A DNA stretch of 64,000 nt, taken from contig NC_081821.1 of NCBI RefSeq assembly GCF_030704535.1, positions 6,153,001 through 6,217,000 of the forward strand, read 5' to 3'. Positions 1 to 10,356 of this stretch are shown piece after piece (the stretch's first letter is position 1; each line of letters opens with the position of its first letter). Origin of the DNA: Vitis vinifera (lineage: Eukaryota > Streptophyta > Magnoliopsida > Vitales > Vitaceae). The translations under genes and the position numbers were made by a program. Under the pieces are notes generated by a model that did no database searches, was not told the DNA's origin, and was given only the letters and a program-made list of their open reading frames with translations.

Positions 1-1860
1 AATTATGTTTATTATAAAAAAAAAATCATTATATTTTTATTTTTTTAAAATTTTTTTAATCTATCTTATTTTGTGTATTGCCCAATATCGAGCCAAGACA
101 CTGAGACTGATGTGCCTCGGAACCCTCCAAGGTCATACCACGACTCTGAACCATGACTTCAATTGGTTATCTTTTAAATGAACATCTGGACTGGCTAATT
201 AATGCATCCAACTGCACAATGAATGCACTTAAGGTGTTGTTAGCCTGATTTGTGGTCAACACACTATACGGAAAGCAAAATGCTCTATAAAATGGAGTTG
301 ACATGGTTGTGTTCGTATTGGAAGTAGAACTTGGGTGGTGTAGAATTGAAAACATCCAGCTAGTCTTTTTTGTACTTGTGGCTTACATCTGGATATGAAA
401 ACAAGATGTTGCCAAATGTCCAGTTAATTTTGTTATGGAGTTTTCATCATATGTTTTGATTGTTGATCTCTATATTGTTCATCCAGATTATTAAACTTGG
501 ATTTTGACCTTTTGTTCTATGTTCTTTTTAATATATTTTCCCCTTTTTTAGCCTTTCTTCTTTCGCTCTTTTCCTTAGTAAGTTGTGCAGGATGGTAGGG
601 TGTGGGGTTGGTGCCTTGTGTACTTTGGGACGCTTTTTTGGCGTTTCTCTTTTTAATATACGTTTCCTTTACCTATTTTTTTTTAAAAAGGTGTGGGGTT
701 GGTGAACAGTTTATTCTAGGGATGTATTTTTGGCTTCTAACTTTGTTCCTAGGATGTTTATTTTCTCTTTTCTCGTTTTTCCTCTTATATTTATTTGGTG
801 GTCTTCATGGTTTTCCCTTCTTGTTTAGAAATTTTTTATTTACCACACACAAATGCACAAATGCTGCACCAACAAGCAAACAAACATACACGCAGACACA
901 CACACTTCTCTTTGCTCCTTTTCTGAAGACACGCAGCTTCTTTGCTAAAGATGCCTCCTCCTTTGACTAAATATGTGGTGGCACAGAAGAAGGCAGACCC
1001 TAATGCTACCTAACCCAAGTTGATATGATTACTTGCATGTAGCTTTCCTTTTTGTGCTGTTTTTAATATAGTGCGAAAGTTCGATGTCTAAATCCATAAT
1101 TTAAATAATTTGATGCATTTCACTTTGGAACCAGATCACAGTATCATTTGAAAATTTTAATGTCATAAGTGTTCAGATTGTAATGCTAAATGGAGGGCAA
1201 TATTGATGTAATCAACCCAAACAGTTAAGACTTAAGGCTTTGATGTCATTATTGAGTATTGGGATTGTGGTTTGGCTTAAGTGTTTGGTTGTCGGGGATA
1301 GATTCTGATCTTATCAACTTTGTCTCTTCCTATTCAATAGGGTTCCACATCATGAATTTGATGGACTCTCCTTGTTTTGTCTTGCATTTAGTGGGTGCAA
1401 TTTGTGTTCCAAGTAAATTCATAGAAACAATTCAGGAATAATGTGCAGATTGTATACATTAACCTGTTGGAAATGATAAAAGAAAAATAAATTAACCTAT
1501 AAAGTAAGTAGGAACTTACTAGTTGATTGAAGAGCAGGGACAATCCAGTCAGCCTCCTTAAGACTGTTCTTTGCTTTCTCAAATTGTGAAAGGTTTAGAA
1601 GTCTGTGAAAGGTTTAGAAGTCAGTGGGAATAATCATCCATATTGACTGGGTTTGGGGCTTGGACACTTGAAGGGTTGTAGGGTGTCTGTGGTAGCAGCA
1701 GTATTAGGTGCTCCCCCCATTTGTATTCCAACTTATATGATGTGTGTTCCTTAAAGAGGGTGGCATCATTTTTCATGGTGCACACTGGATTTCGTTCCAA
1801 ATGTTACCCACTCTTTCATTTTGTTTTCTTTCTTCTTACTTTCCCCATCTTTTCTTGCAG
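1..1860 (+). other. probable intron of the TOM5-like gene
   Basis: T-rich sequence on the + strand, typical of plant introns, leading into the acceptor at 1859-1860. The open frames here (for example 602-970) are low-complexity Phe/Leu-rich translations of T-rich DNA and do not look like protein. No second gene is seen. Confidence 0.4.
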
Positions 1861-1938
1861 AAACTGCTTCGTGCTGCAGGGCTCTTTGCTGGATCCATCT
1901 TTTTGATGCGGAATTTTGGTGAATACATGGCAATTTGA
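1861..1938 (+). CDS. TOM5: TOM5-like mitochondrial import receptor subunit, last exon
   Basis: Terminal coding exon. A pyrimidine-rich tract ending in TTGCAG precedes 1861, and the exon reads 25 codons to TGA (KLLRAAGLFAGSIFLMRNFG followed by EYMAI). From memory, this matches the C-terminal half of plant TOM5, a single-span tail-anchored subunit of about 54 residues in the TOM complex of the mitochondrial outer membrane, where it helps pass precursors to the TOM40 pore. The hydrophobic AAGLFAGSIFLM is the expected membrane segment. The exon opens in phase 0. I could not find a convincing first exon (ending in a KWA..NM type stretch) in 1-1860, so the start probably lies left of the window and 1-1860 is intron. 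The family name is from recall and the fragment is short. Confidence 0.6.
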   Translation, partial: KLLRAAGLFAGSIFLMRNFGEYMAI

Positions 1939-3560
1939 AGATGGATGTTCACTTCTTATGTCAGTTCATAATTTCCTATTAAACTAGCAATAATTCCTCT
2001 CCTCCCCACCGCTGAAATGAGTAAATTTGTTGCTTTCATGGATCATGTTTAAGGTTCGGTTAAACTGATGAGCTTTCCATGTTTTTGCTTTCTAAGTTTT
2101 GAATGTTAAATGATGAAGTTTCTAAGTTTTTGATTTCAGTTGTGTTCATGGCTTTGATTATTTACCAATTTCATTCTCTATTCTGGTGGGCCAACCTGAA
2201 TAGGTACCACTTTAGGAAGCCATTATAAGCATTCTGGCAATGGGCGGGGTTTTTACTTTGGATATGAAGTGAACCCATTTGATTAAAGCATGGCCTGAAT
2301 ATGACCTCAAAGTTGGTAAATCGAGATTAGGATCTTTTTTTTTTTTTTTGATGATTTTTATCATGTAACTTTTATGGAGTATTATTATCCATAACAAGGA
2401 GTATCTGATCCACTAAGGTCTGTAATCAAGAAGGTTTGGGCCTTGGGCCGAAGTGCATGGTGGGATACTGGACCAGGTTTTTGAATAATCAGGGTATGGT
2501 CCGAATCTTTTACCTTGTACCTTCACTTATCTTGATTATTGACTTAGAAGGTGTTTGCTAAATCAAGTTAATGACTTAATAACTTAATTTAAGTCATTAA
2601 ATAGGTTAAGCATGTTTGGTAAAATAAGTTAGTATTATAACTTAAATATAAAAGTTAATTTAATTATTAGGTTAAAATAGCTAATTTATAATTTAGTTTA
2701 ATTTATTTTTTTTTGCCCATTTGTTTAGTTAACAAAAATTAACAAGGTAAATATGTTAATTTTAAGATTTAAAATTAATTTTATCAAACAATATTTCTAT
2801 TTAAAATAAAAATTAAATTGTAAATTTTAAGTTTAAAGCTAATTTAAATTATTAAAGAATAAATATTAAGTTTTATATGATATTTAGAGGGGTTTGATGA
2901 AATTTAATATTTATTATTTAATTATTTAAGTTAAATTATATTTAAATTGTTGATTTAAAATTTATTATTTAATTCTTATTTTAAGTATTAAAATTATTTT
3001 ATAAAATTAACTTAAAATTTATTATAATTCATTAAATTAACATATTTATTCTTATAAATTATAAGTAGGGTAAATGAGAGACCGTGAGATGATTAGGGTA
3101 AATGAGAATAAAAAAGTAGGATAAATTAACTTTAAGTCATATCATAAAATTATTTTATTAAATATATTTAATTTACTCAATGGCTTAAATTAAATTATTA
3201 AAACAACCATTTACTTTAGATTTGATTATTTTGTAATTGGAAATAACTTAATTTGGACACGAGAAAGGCTAATCATTGTATCGCCCTTTTCACTCTCCTT
3301 TCTTGTAAATTATTTTTATAAATGGTTTCTAAATGTTTTTAAAAAATAATAATAAAATAAGATTATTGAAATTTAATAGGTGAATTCATATGTTAAAGAA
3401 CTTGTGTTATTTAAGTAAGTGGATGTCAAATATGCATGTATGTTTCAAAGCAAAACCACCTTGTTTAAAATTAAAAATTATGGTTTGACCATGCGATATT
3501 CTTTTTATTGATATTATTTTTTTTAATAATAAATAAATAATTTTAGGGTGGTGACGTGAT
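1939..3560. other. 3' flank of TOM5-like gene and AT-rich spacer with a repeat
   Basis: 1939 to about 2200 is likely 3' UTR. From about 2557 to 3260 the sequence is very AT-rich and full of TTAAGTCATTAAA-like words in both orientations, like a decayed MITE. A related stretch lies at about 56330-57010. No coding sequence is seen. Confidence 0.4.
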
Positions 3561-3930
3561 GGTGAGGTGGCGGAGCAACTTGTGTGGCTGAGGACGGGGT
3601 TAGGACTTAGGAGGCATGTAGACAGAGTCAAGAAGGGGACAAGACTAGAACAAGACAATGTGGGGCCCTTTCTTGTTCCATTTAAGACAAAATCTCCCAC
3701 GCTTTTCATCACTCTCCTGGGCCCCCACTTTTGGCCCTCTTTGAATTTTCATCCATCGTATTCTTCCTCTTCCTCCCGACCATCGCAGTTAACTCATCCA
3801 GTCATCCTACGCCTCGCATGCATCGCACTCCTGTGGAATGCATACGCTAATTTGGGTTAGGTGGGGGAGAGATGAAAAAGGAGTCTCAGGGGATTAAGAT
3901 AGGACGGGGCGCAGCAGATACAAACCCTTC

Positions 3931-3968
3931 TACGTGGCTTCCCTACAAGGGCGCCGCTTCTACGTGGC
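3931..3968 (+). promoter_or_regulatory. two ABRE-like boxes 30 bp apart
   Basis: TACGTGGC occurs at 3931-3938 and again at 3961-3968, each preceded by CTTC, so a 12-base word is repeated exactly 30 bp apart. ACGTGGC is the core of the ABA-responsive element bound by ABF/AREB bZIP factors. The pair lies about 630 bp upstream of the start codon of the next gene. Function is inferred from the motif only. Confidence 0.5.
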
Positions 3969-4593
3969 TATTACGTTCTTCTCTACTTAAAACCATCTCG
4001 CTGCTCTCTCTCTTCTTCCTCACTCTCAATTTCTCTCTCATTTCTCCGGCTGAGGTCGAGGTTGTGGTCGGAATTCTTCTTCGAGTTGAATTCCGGCCAG
4101 GCTATATATGTTTGGAGGAAATCAGTATTAATTAGCCGTATGCTTGCTCAGTGCTATTTATTTATCTCTATCTGTCCAAGTTTTACATTTTACACTATAT
4201 GATTCTTGCTGTTTCATCTCTGCTCTATCTCTTTAAGAATCAAACTTCTGGATCTGGGTTATGATCATTCCTCTGTGTTGTATCAGAAACTCTTTTATTT
4301 TTGTTCTTTTCTTATCTACATTTCTCTTCTATTCTGATTATTGTTCTTGCTGGTGTATCTCTTTAAGCTCAAGCTTCTGCGTCTCAAGATATGTGTTTGA
4401 TCTTGTATCAAAAAGAATTTTTTTTTCTTCTTTTTGTCTTCTAGTTTGGCTATGATTTCTTGTTGGTACATCTCTTACGGAATTGAACTTCATAATCTGA
4501 CTCTTACTTGATCTTGTGTCAGAAACCCTAACTCTAGAAGGAGACCAGCACAGGAGCTGCACTATCGTTCTGTTCTTTTCTATACCTTTTACC

Positions 4594-7500
4594 ATGGATG
4601 ACCCTGGCAAAAATGTTGCTCCTGAGTTTGAGATACCCGACCAAATTGAAGAAGAAGACTCAGACAATCTATCTGGAAACGGATCTGCAGAGGAGAAAGA
4701 GACAAATCCTAACATAGAGTTGTTTGCAGCCGACCGGAAAAGAAAGGCAGCTGCTACTGTTCAAGTCCTCGCTTATGGATTGAATTGTAGTGTTGAGGAG
4801 AAAAGGAAGAGGAAAGTCGTGCAGGCCCGGAAAAAACTGCTAGATCGTCCTGTTGGGTGGTCACCTTTTGGGTTGCCTGGTTGGGATAGTGCAAAGACAC
4901 GCACTGACTCTCGTGCCATTATCAAAGACCTTGTCAAGAGTAAGGGCTCTCTTTAATCATATACATCTATGTTTAACTTGCTTTGTTAGTAGGTTTGCCC
5001 AATGTTGGTTCACACACACACATATATATACTTTTCACTCTGATTATGATTTTTCATAAATATTGTGATTTCTTATATCGATGTTTCCTGTAAATTATGA
5101 TATAGGATCTGGTCTTGTGTTTGGTTGTTCTATAACCACAAGTTATACTGCTGTTAAAAAACATAAAATTTGAAGATTTCACACAACATAGAAGGAAAAG
5201 AGTAACAAAGTGAAGAAAAATCCTATTGTACTAAACAAAATGAGAGGGTTATCTCCCAAAAGGAATAAGACAAATGATAATCTTTGTTAAGCTTTAAGCC
5301 TTTTTCTTAACCAGCAAAAAGGTAAAAAAAACAAAAAAGAAAGGAAAAAAGACAAAAAGATTCACAGTAACAAAACTAAAATCACCAAATAATATCCCAT
5401 CCATGGTGATAAATGAAACTCACTATGGTGGATCTATAACAGTAGAAGTTTGCATGTGTGCACAAGCACCACTTCTATATTGTTTATTAAGGAAGACACC
5501 TTCTTGGTCCCCTTGGTTTCTTTGTATTTCTTGAGGGCCTACCTCTAAATTTTCTGAACCTGGTCTTCTCAGTAATATTCCTGAACCAAGACTCTCCCTA
5601 ATTAACCCTGCATTGGGGATTTAACTTTGATACTTTGAGCACAGTCAAATCTGCCTTTCTTATTTGTGAGCTCATAGTTCTTATACCTCAAATATTAATT
5701 AGAATCACATGCAAAGATGATCCAAAGCACCTCACTGAAATCATGAGTTAAAATTATACCTAGTATTCATGACGTAGAGGGCTCTGAATCCTATCATGTA
5801 TCGACAAAAGAAGAAAGCGATGAGCTAGAAAAATAGGAAACATAAATCAGGTATAGAAACTAAACCTAGCCCACGTGTCCTCATTAAAGAGTAACGATGA
5901 AACAGCTTAACGAACAAGTATTCTACGGTCTTTAGTTTCGTCAAAAGTATACAAAATATAAGAAAGGTGAAGTTGCAGCTAAAATCATCCTAATATAGTA
6001 TCTGAATCCAATGAAAAAGCTAATTTTTGTTTTCGCATCTTGTTTTCCTCTGGTTTTTAGTTAAGGATTTGATGAAAACAAATACTCTGGAAATGATGTA
6101 TAGAAAGTTTCTTGTCATTCCTGCGCAATCATGTCATCACTTAATTTGGTGTTGTCATACGTTCACAATCATGGTCACCCCAAAAATATTCTAGGTCTGT
6201 TATCAATAGCATTTGCAGTAGTTTTTCAAGCATCCTTATGTATTAGTCCATGAAACTAAGAGTCATCAATTTTACTAATTCTCCCCAAACTAAAGTTAGG
6301 TTCTTGTTTTCTTTGAAGGAAAAAAATTTATGTACTGGTTTGAACGATTTGGTTAAAAAAACATGAAATCTGTTTAATTCCCTAATAACTTAGAGCTAAA
6401 TTAGTTATTGTTACGTCAAAACGTAATGCACAAGATGCAATGTGTTAAAGCATTAGTAAATGACACAAAAGTATGCAGTGAACAAATGAATGATGATATA
6501 TAACTTCTAATCTTATACTTTTTCTTCTAAGATCCTGGTCCTTATTCGTGTTTAGGGTTATCTTGATTATATGCATTGCCATTTGTATACCTCCTAATGT
6601 TAACATGAATATTTGAATCTAGCTACATTTTTATTCTTCTAGACTAGCAAGTTGTATTGTACTTTATTTTATAGCCTTCCTTCTTATTCTTTTCAGCAAT
6701 ACCATTACCATATCAAGCCAAGGATAAGGCTGAAGTACGAGGAAGAAGAAATAAGGGAAAGCGTTCTATAGAAATCCCTCAAGGAGGAAAACTTAAGTCT
6801 GCAGCTTCAGTGGGAACATATGATCACTCTTCTCTTACGACTCGAGGAGCTCCAACACCTGTGCTGGACGTTCCTGTAGATGTTTCAACAGAAATAAGCT
6901 TTGCAGAATTCAATGAATTCTTTAGCCCTACCGAGTTCGCATGTGCTGAGACATTGGCTACTGTTGCAGAGGTTCCCATCTTATACAATCCAGAAGGTGC
7001 TGTTGCAGAGGATCCCATCTGTTACAATCAAGGAGGTGATTATGAAGAAGCACGCAATAGGCTTTCTGCTATCCTCTCACTGGATTTTGATCATTTACTG
7101 CTTGATCCTGACACCTTGGCCCGAACATTACATCTTTCAACTGCACTGAAGGAAAATGCTGGTTTCAATCCTTTTCAACTTGCAATGCTGAAGATGGTCG
7201 AGGAGATACCTTTGCTGAGTGATGACATAGTAGAATTCAAGGATTTAAACATGGAAATAAAAACACTGTTCTCTGAGCTAGAGTCCAACATCTTACGAGT
7301 TGCTTGCTCGTGGACAAAATACAGAGATTCGATTATAACATTGAGCGATCTGCAAGTCGATGTGAGTGCCAATCTATATGCTGCTAGGATGCTTGATCAT
7401 CAGATTTTACAGCTTCAAACTCGTCGTGTGGAATTGGCTAATTTACTTGAGTCGAAGAAAAATGCAATGATAGAGTTGATTTCAGCTCAAACGAAAATTG

Positions 7501-7649
7501 CTGGTACTCTTCCCAAAACTTCTGATGATGAACAAGTTGAAGCTGCTGACCTAAAGAAGCCCGGAGGAAGCGCAAAGAAGAAACCAATAATTGATAATTG
7601 GGCCAAAATCTTGGATGGGTTTTTTCCGCTAAAGGATTTTATATTTTAA
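4594..7649 (+). CDS. unknown protein with charged N-terminus and coiled-coil-like C-terminus, two exons
   Basis: Spliced gene: exons 4594-4939 and 6697-7649, giving 432 aa. Donor A|GTAAGG and acceptor TTTTCAG|CA keep the frame (phase 1), and the joined frame is open to TAA. The start ACCATGGATG has a strong plant context; the frame stays open further upstream but without an ATG. The N-terminal part (about 1-115) is acidic, then has a KRKAAAT and KRKRK basic patch that could be a nuclear signal. The middle has a 13-residue tandem repeat, and the last 180 residues are Leu/Glu-rich and heptad-like. I do not recognise a family with confidence. The C-terminal half resembles the coiled-coil tails of plant mobile-domain type proteins, but this is weak. 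Confidence 0.7.
4940..6696 (+). other. intron of the unknown two-exon gene
   Basis: A 1757-bp GT-AG intron, T-rich and AT-rich, holding no other gene that I can see. A stretch rich in AAAG/AAGG words at about 5160-5360 is simple-sequence-like. Confidence 0.65.
6961..7038 (+). repeat. 39-bp in-frame tandem duplication
   Basis: CTGTTGCAGAGG starts at 6961 and again at 7000, and the following bases match with few changes. The two units encode TVAEVPILYNPEG and AVAEDPICYNQGG, a 13-residue repeat inside the unknown protein. Confidence 0.8.
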
Positions 7650-9470
7650 TTAAGTTGCTGTAAACCTCTATCTTTATGACCCTGTTTGAACTTGGTTGTT
7701 TGCAAGCCTTTTCCTTTCCCTAATGGCATAGACCTATTATGTTTTATTACTTTATATATTTTGTTTGATGATAGCTTTAACCCTATAGCCTTCTCATTTG
7801 GCATGGTGATCATATTGCTTTTATTTTCAGACTCTTCTATTACATATACATGTTTATTGTGCATTTTTGACACTTCAAGTGTCGAGAGTAGTAATGAACA
7901 AAGTGCTGTTAGTCATGCTACACTCTTGCTGACCTCTGATTCAGGTGTCATAGCAGGGTCACAGCTTTGTTAAGGTTTTGCTGGTATCTTCATCCTTTCT
8001 TGCTAGAGAGATCCTTTACTCTCTTGGAATATTCTGTTCTCCAGAATACCTGCCAAGAATAATGAATCAAGTGCAGCAAGCATGTTTGGTTTGACATTGA
8101 AGTAAACTGATGATCATTTTCCTTTCAGCCATGAAAGATATATATACAAGGGAAGAATGGGTTGTGGCTGAAGTTAATTATTGATCAAGTGTACAGGACT
8201 ACTCTTTTACATGTTACTGTCAAATCCGGTTCTTGATGAACAGTACTGCTTGTGAGATTGAATTACTCTCTAGTGAGTTTCACCTTGATATCACCAGAAG
8301 AACATGGTGGAAGAGTTTTGATTCAGCATTTATGTCAATCTTAAATACAGTACTTCTTGCTGGTCTTTATCATTGAGGCAAGACCCTTTTGTTAGATCAG
8401 AGCCACCAAAGATCATAACTGCTAGTTGTTGCTTGTCAATTAGAAACCTTAACCTCCATTGCTATAGCATTTTTTCATAGTAAAATAGCAATCTCTGATG
8501 AGAGTATGAAACCCTATGTGGTTGGCAGTGAAGTGTTTATGAAGCCCTAGAGTTGTTCATACGGGGAGTGTGAACCCTCGAAAGGGATACTTGCATCCAA
8601 AGTGAGGAAGAGGACATAGCACATGAAGACATGGGTTCCATGTGCTGATAACCAAACTCGAAGCTCACTTCCAAACTGACTCAGAGACAACAGAAATGAT
8701 GATGAAATGCTCTTTTGGCCATATTTTAAACTAGAGGTCTCCAACCATGCATGCAGACCTAACCCCACTTACTTTCATACATATCTCCACTTCTCTCCAA
8801 CTTGTCCTTTTCGATAAAGCAGCGAATCTTTCATCAAACATGACACCATCCTCATTGTTTTACTTGGTGAGGAAATTTGAACAATTTCTTGAATTGAAAA
8901 GGGGCAAAATGAAAAGGGGGCCAGGGAACGAACAAACACCTGAAAAGGACTGTGGCATGAGGTGATGTAATCCTAAATGGCCCTACATGAGCTGAGCGGT
9001 GGGGCACGTCTCTTATATCTCCTTTTCCTACACCTGTTGCTTCCATCACCCTTTTCCAACACGTGTGCCACCCCCCTTCCATTCCTCGCCCGGGTTTTGC
9101 TCTTCACCAGTGTGAGGTGTTCCATTGACCTGTAAGTAGGTTTTGTGTTTTGTTGAAGAAGATCAAACAGCTAGCACCATCAATCTGTTCAGATCCAATT
9201 GCTTAAAACCAGATATTAAACATTAATGGCTTTAAATTTTTATGACATATCTTCCATATATGCCACAAGAGATTCGCAGAAAGTAGCAGCAGTTCATCTC
9301 CAGGCGTATCCTCCGTGGCGTTGCTAATGAAGTCATTGCCCCTTCTTCACTAGATGGACCACTCCCAAATCCCCACCGTCCGGCGAGATCAGAGCGGTGC
9401 TGGAACTTAATTACTTACCAGTTACCAGCTTGTAGAGAGCTGTTTCACATACATTTTGAACCTGGCTCTC
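7650..9470. other. 3' flank and spacer without a clear gene
   Basis: 3' UTR of the upstream gene, then intergenic DNA. A short coding-like stretch at about 7869-7971 follows an AG and could be part of a 3' UTR exon, but no protein match was recognised. A G-box CACGTG lies at 9060-9065. Nothing else is supported. Confidence 0.4.
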
Positions 9471-9479
9471 CCTGTGGAT

Positions 9480-9750
9480 GCCACGTGTTGTAAGCCCATG
9501 AAAAGACAGCTGCTGAAAGCCTGAAACCTAGATACAAGTTAATTACCGCTGTTTTCTCAAAACCGGAGGACACGGCTGTTTTGTCCAGGAACCAATGGAA
9601 TAAATTTTTGTTCACTGAAATAGCCCAGGAAAGAGGTGAATACGTGGCGGTCAATGGGAGAGTGGGAAGCGGAGTAAATGGTACGTGAAACTGATATCTG
9701 AGTGAAGAGTACGTGGCATTGTTGAATGAGTTGACAGCTCTCTATATAAA
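9480..9750 (+). promoter_or_regulatory. ABRE/G-box cluster and TATA box of the Ninja/AFP gene
   Basis: ABRE-type boxes: GCCACGTGT at 9480-9488 (reverse of ACACGTGGC), TACGTGGC at 9641-9648, GTACGTGAAA at 9681-9690 and TACGTGGC at 9710-9717. A TATA box TATATAAA at 9743-9750 lies 25 bp after the last one. Several ABREs close to a TATA box are typical of ABA-induced promoters, and AFP genes are known ABA-induced genes, so motif and gene agree. Confidence 0.65.
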
Positions 9751-9879
9751 CGTCCAAGCTCCCATTTTCTCTTCACCCATCTGCTTTCCCTTGCCTTCCA
9801 TCTCCCTCTCTCTGATTCTTCCGGCGGCAAGGCACCCGCTGGAGTAGTTTCTCCGTTGTGAAGTTCTTCTGCTTGTGCT

Positions 9880-10311
9880 GGTGAGAGGTCTCACTCAGAC
9901 AATCTCTTAAAGGTTTTCTGGGGTTTGGTTCTTTTTCTTCATTCGCTTTCTTAATTTCTGCCGAGTTAATTTGGTTCTGGATATGGGGATTTGAAGATGA
10001 AAAATTGTTACTTTGATTTCTGTCTTTCTCTCTGGTGCTAAATTTTGTATTTGGGTGTGGGGTGTAAAGATGGGATTTTGTTAATTTGCTTTTCTCATTT
10101 TATCAGTCAGTTTCTGACACAGAAAAACAGATTTTCTCCTGGAAGATTCTGCATTTTCTTGTGGGGGTGATGTGACGCTAAAAAGCTTTCTTAGTGTCGT
10201 CTGCATCTCTGTTTCAGGTTTCGTTTCTCGTTTGGCTATGGTGATTTTCTTCTGACTACTCAGTTTTTTTCTGACAAGCGTTCTGATTGTTTCCATTTCA
10301 GAAGAACGCAA
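9880..10311 (+). other. probable 5' UTR intron of the Ninja/AFP gene
   Basis: A GTGAGAGG donor-like site near 9880-9885 follows a pyrimidine-rich leader, and TTTCCATTTCAG ends at 10311, 45 bp before the ATG. Between them the DNA is T-rich and intron-like. Inferred from splice-like signals only. Confidence 0.4.
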
Positions 10312-10356
10312 AACAAAGCTCTTTTTAGGGTTCTTGCCTACGACTCTAGCGTATCA

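Noticed and set aside
602-970. 122-codon open frame
   Set aside because: Phe/Leu-rich translation of T-rich intron-like DNA; no similarity to a protein family.
7869-7971. Coding-like stretch after the unknown two-exon gene
   Set aside because: Could be a 3' UTR exon, but there is no protein match and no in-frame connection; too weak to annotate as coding.
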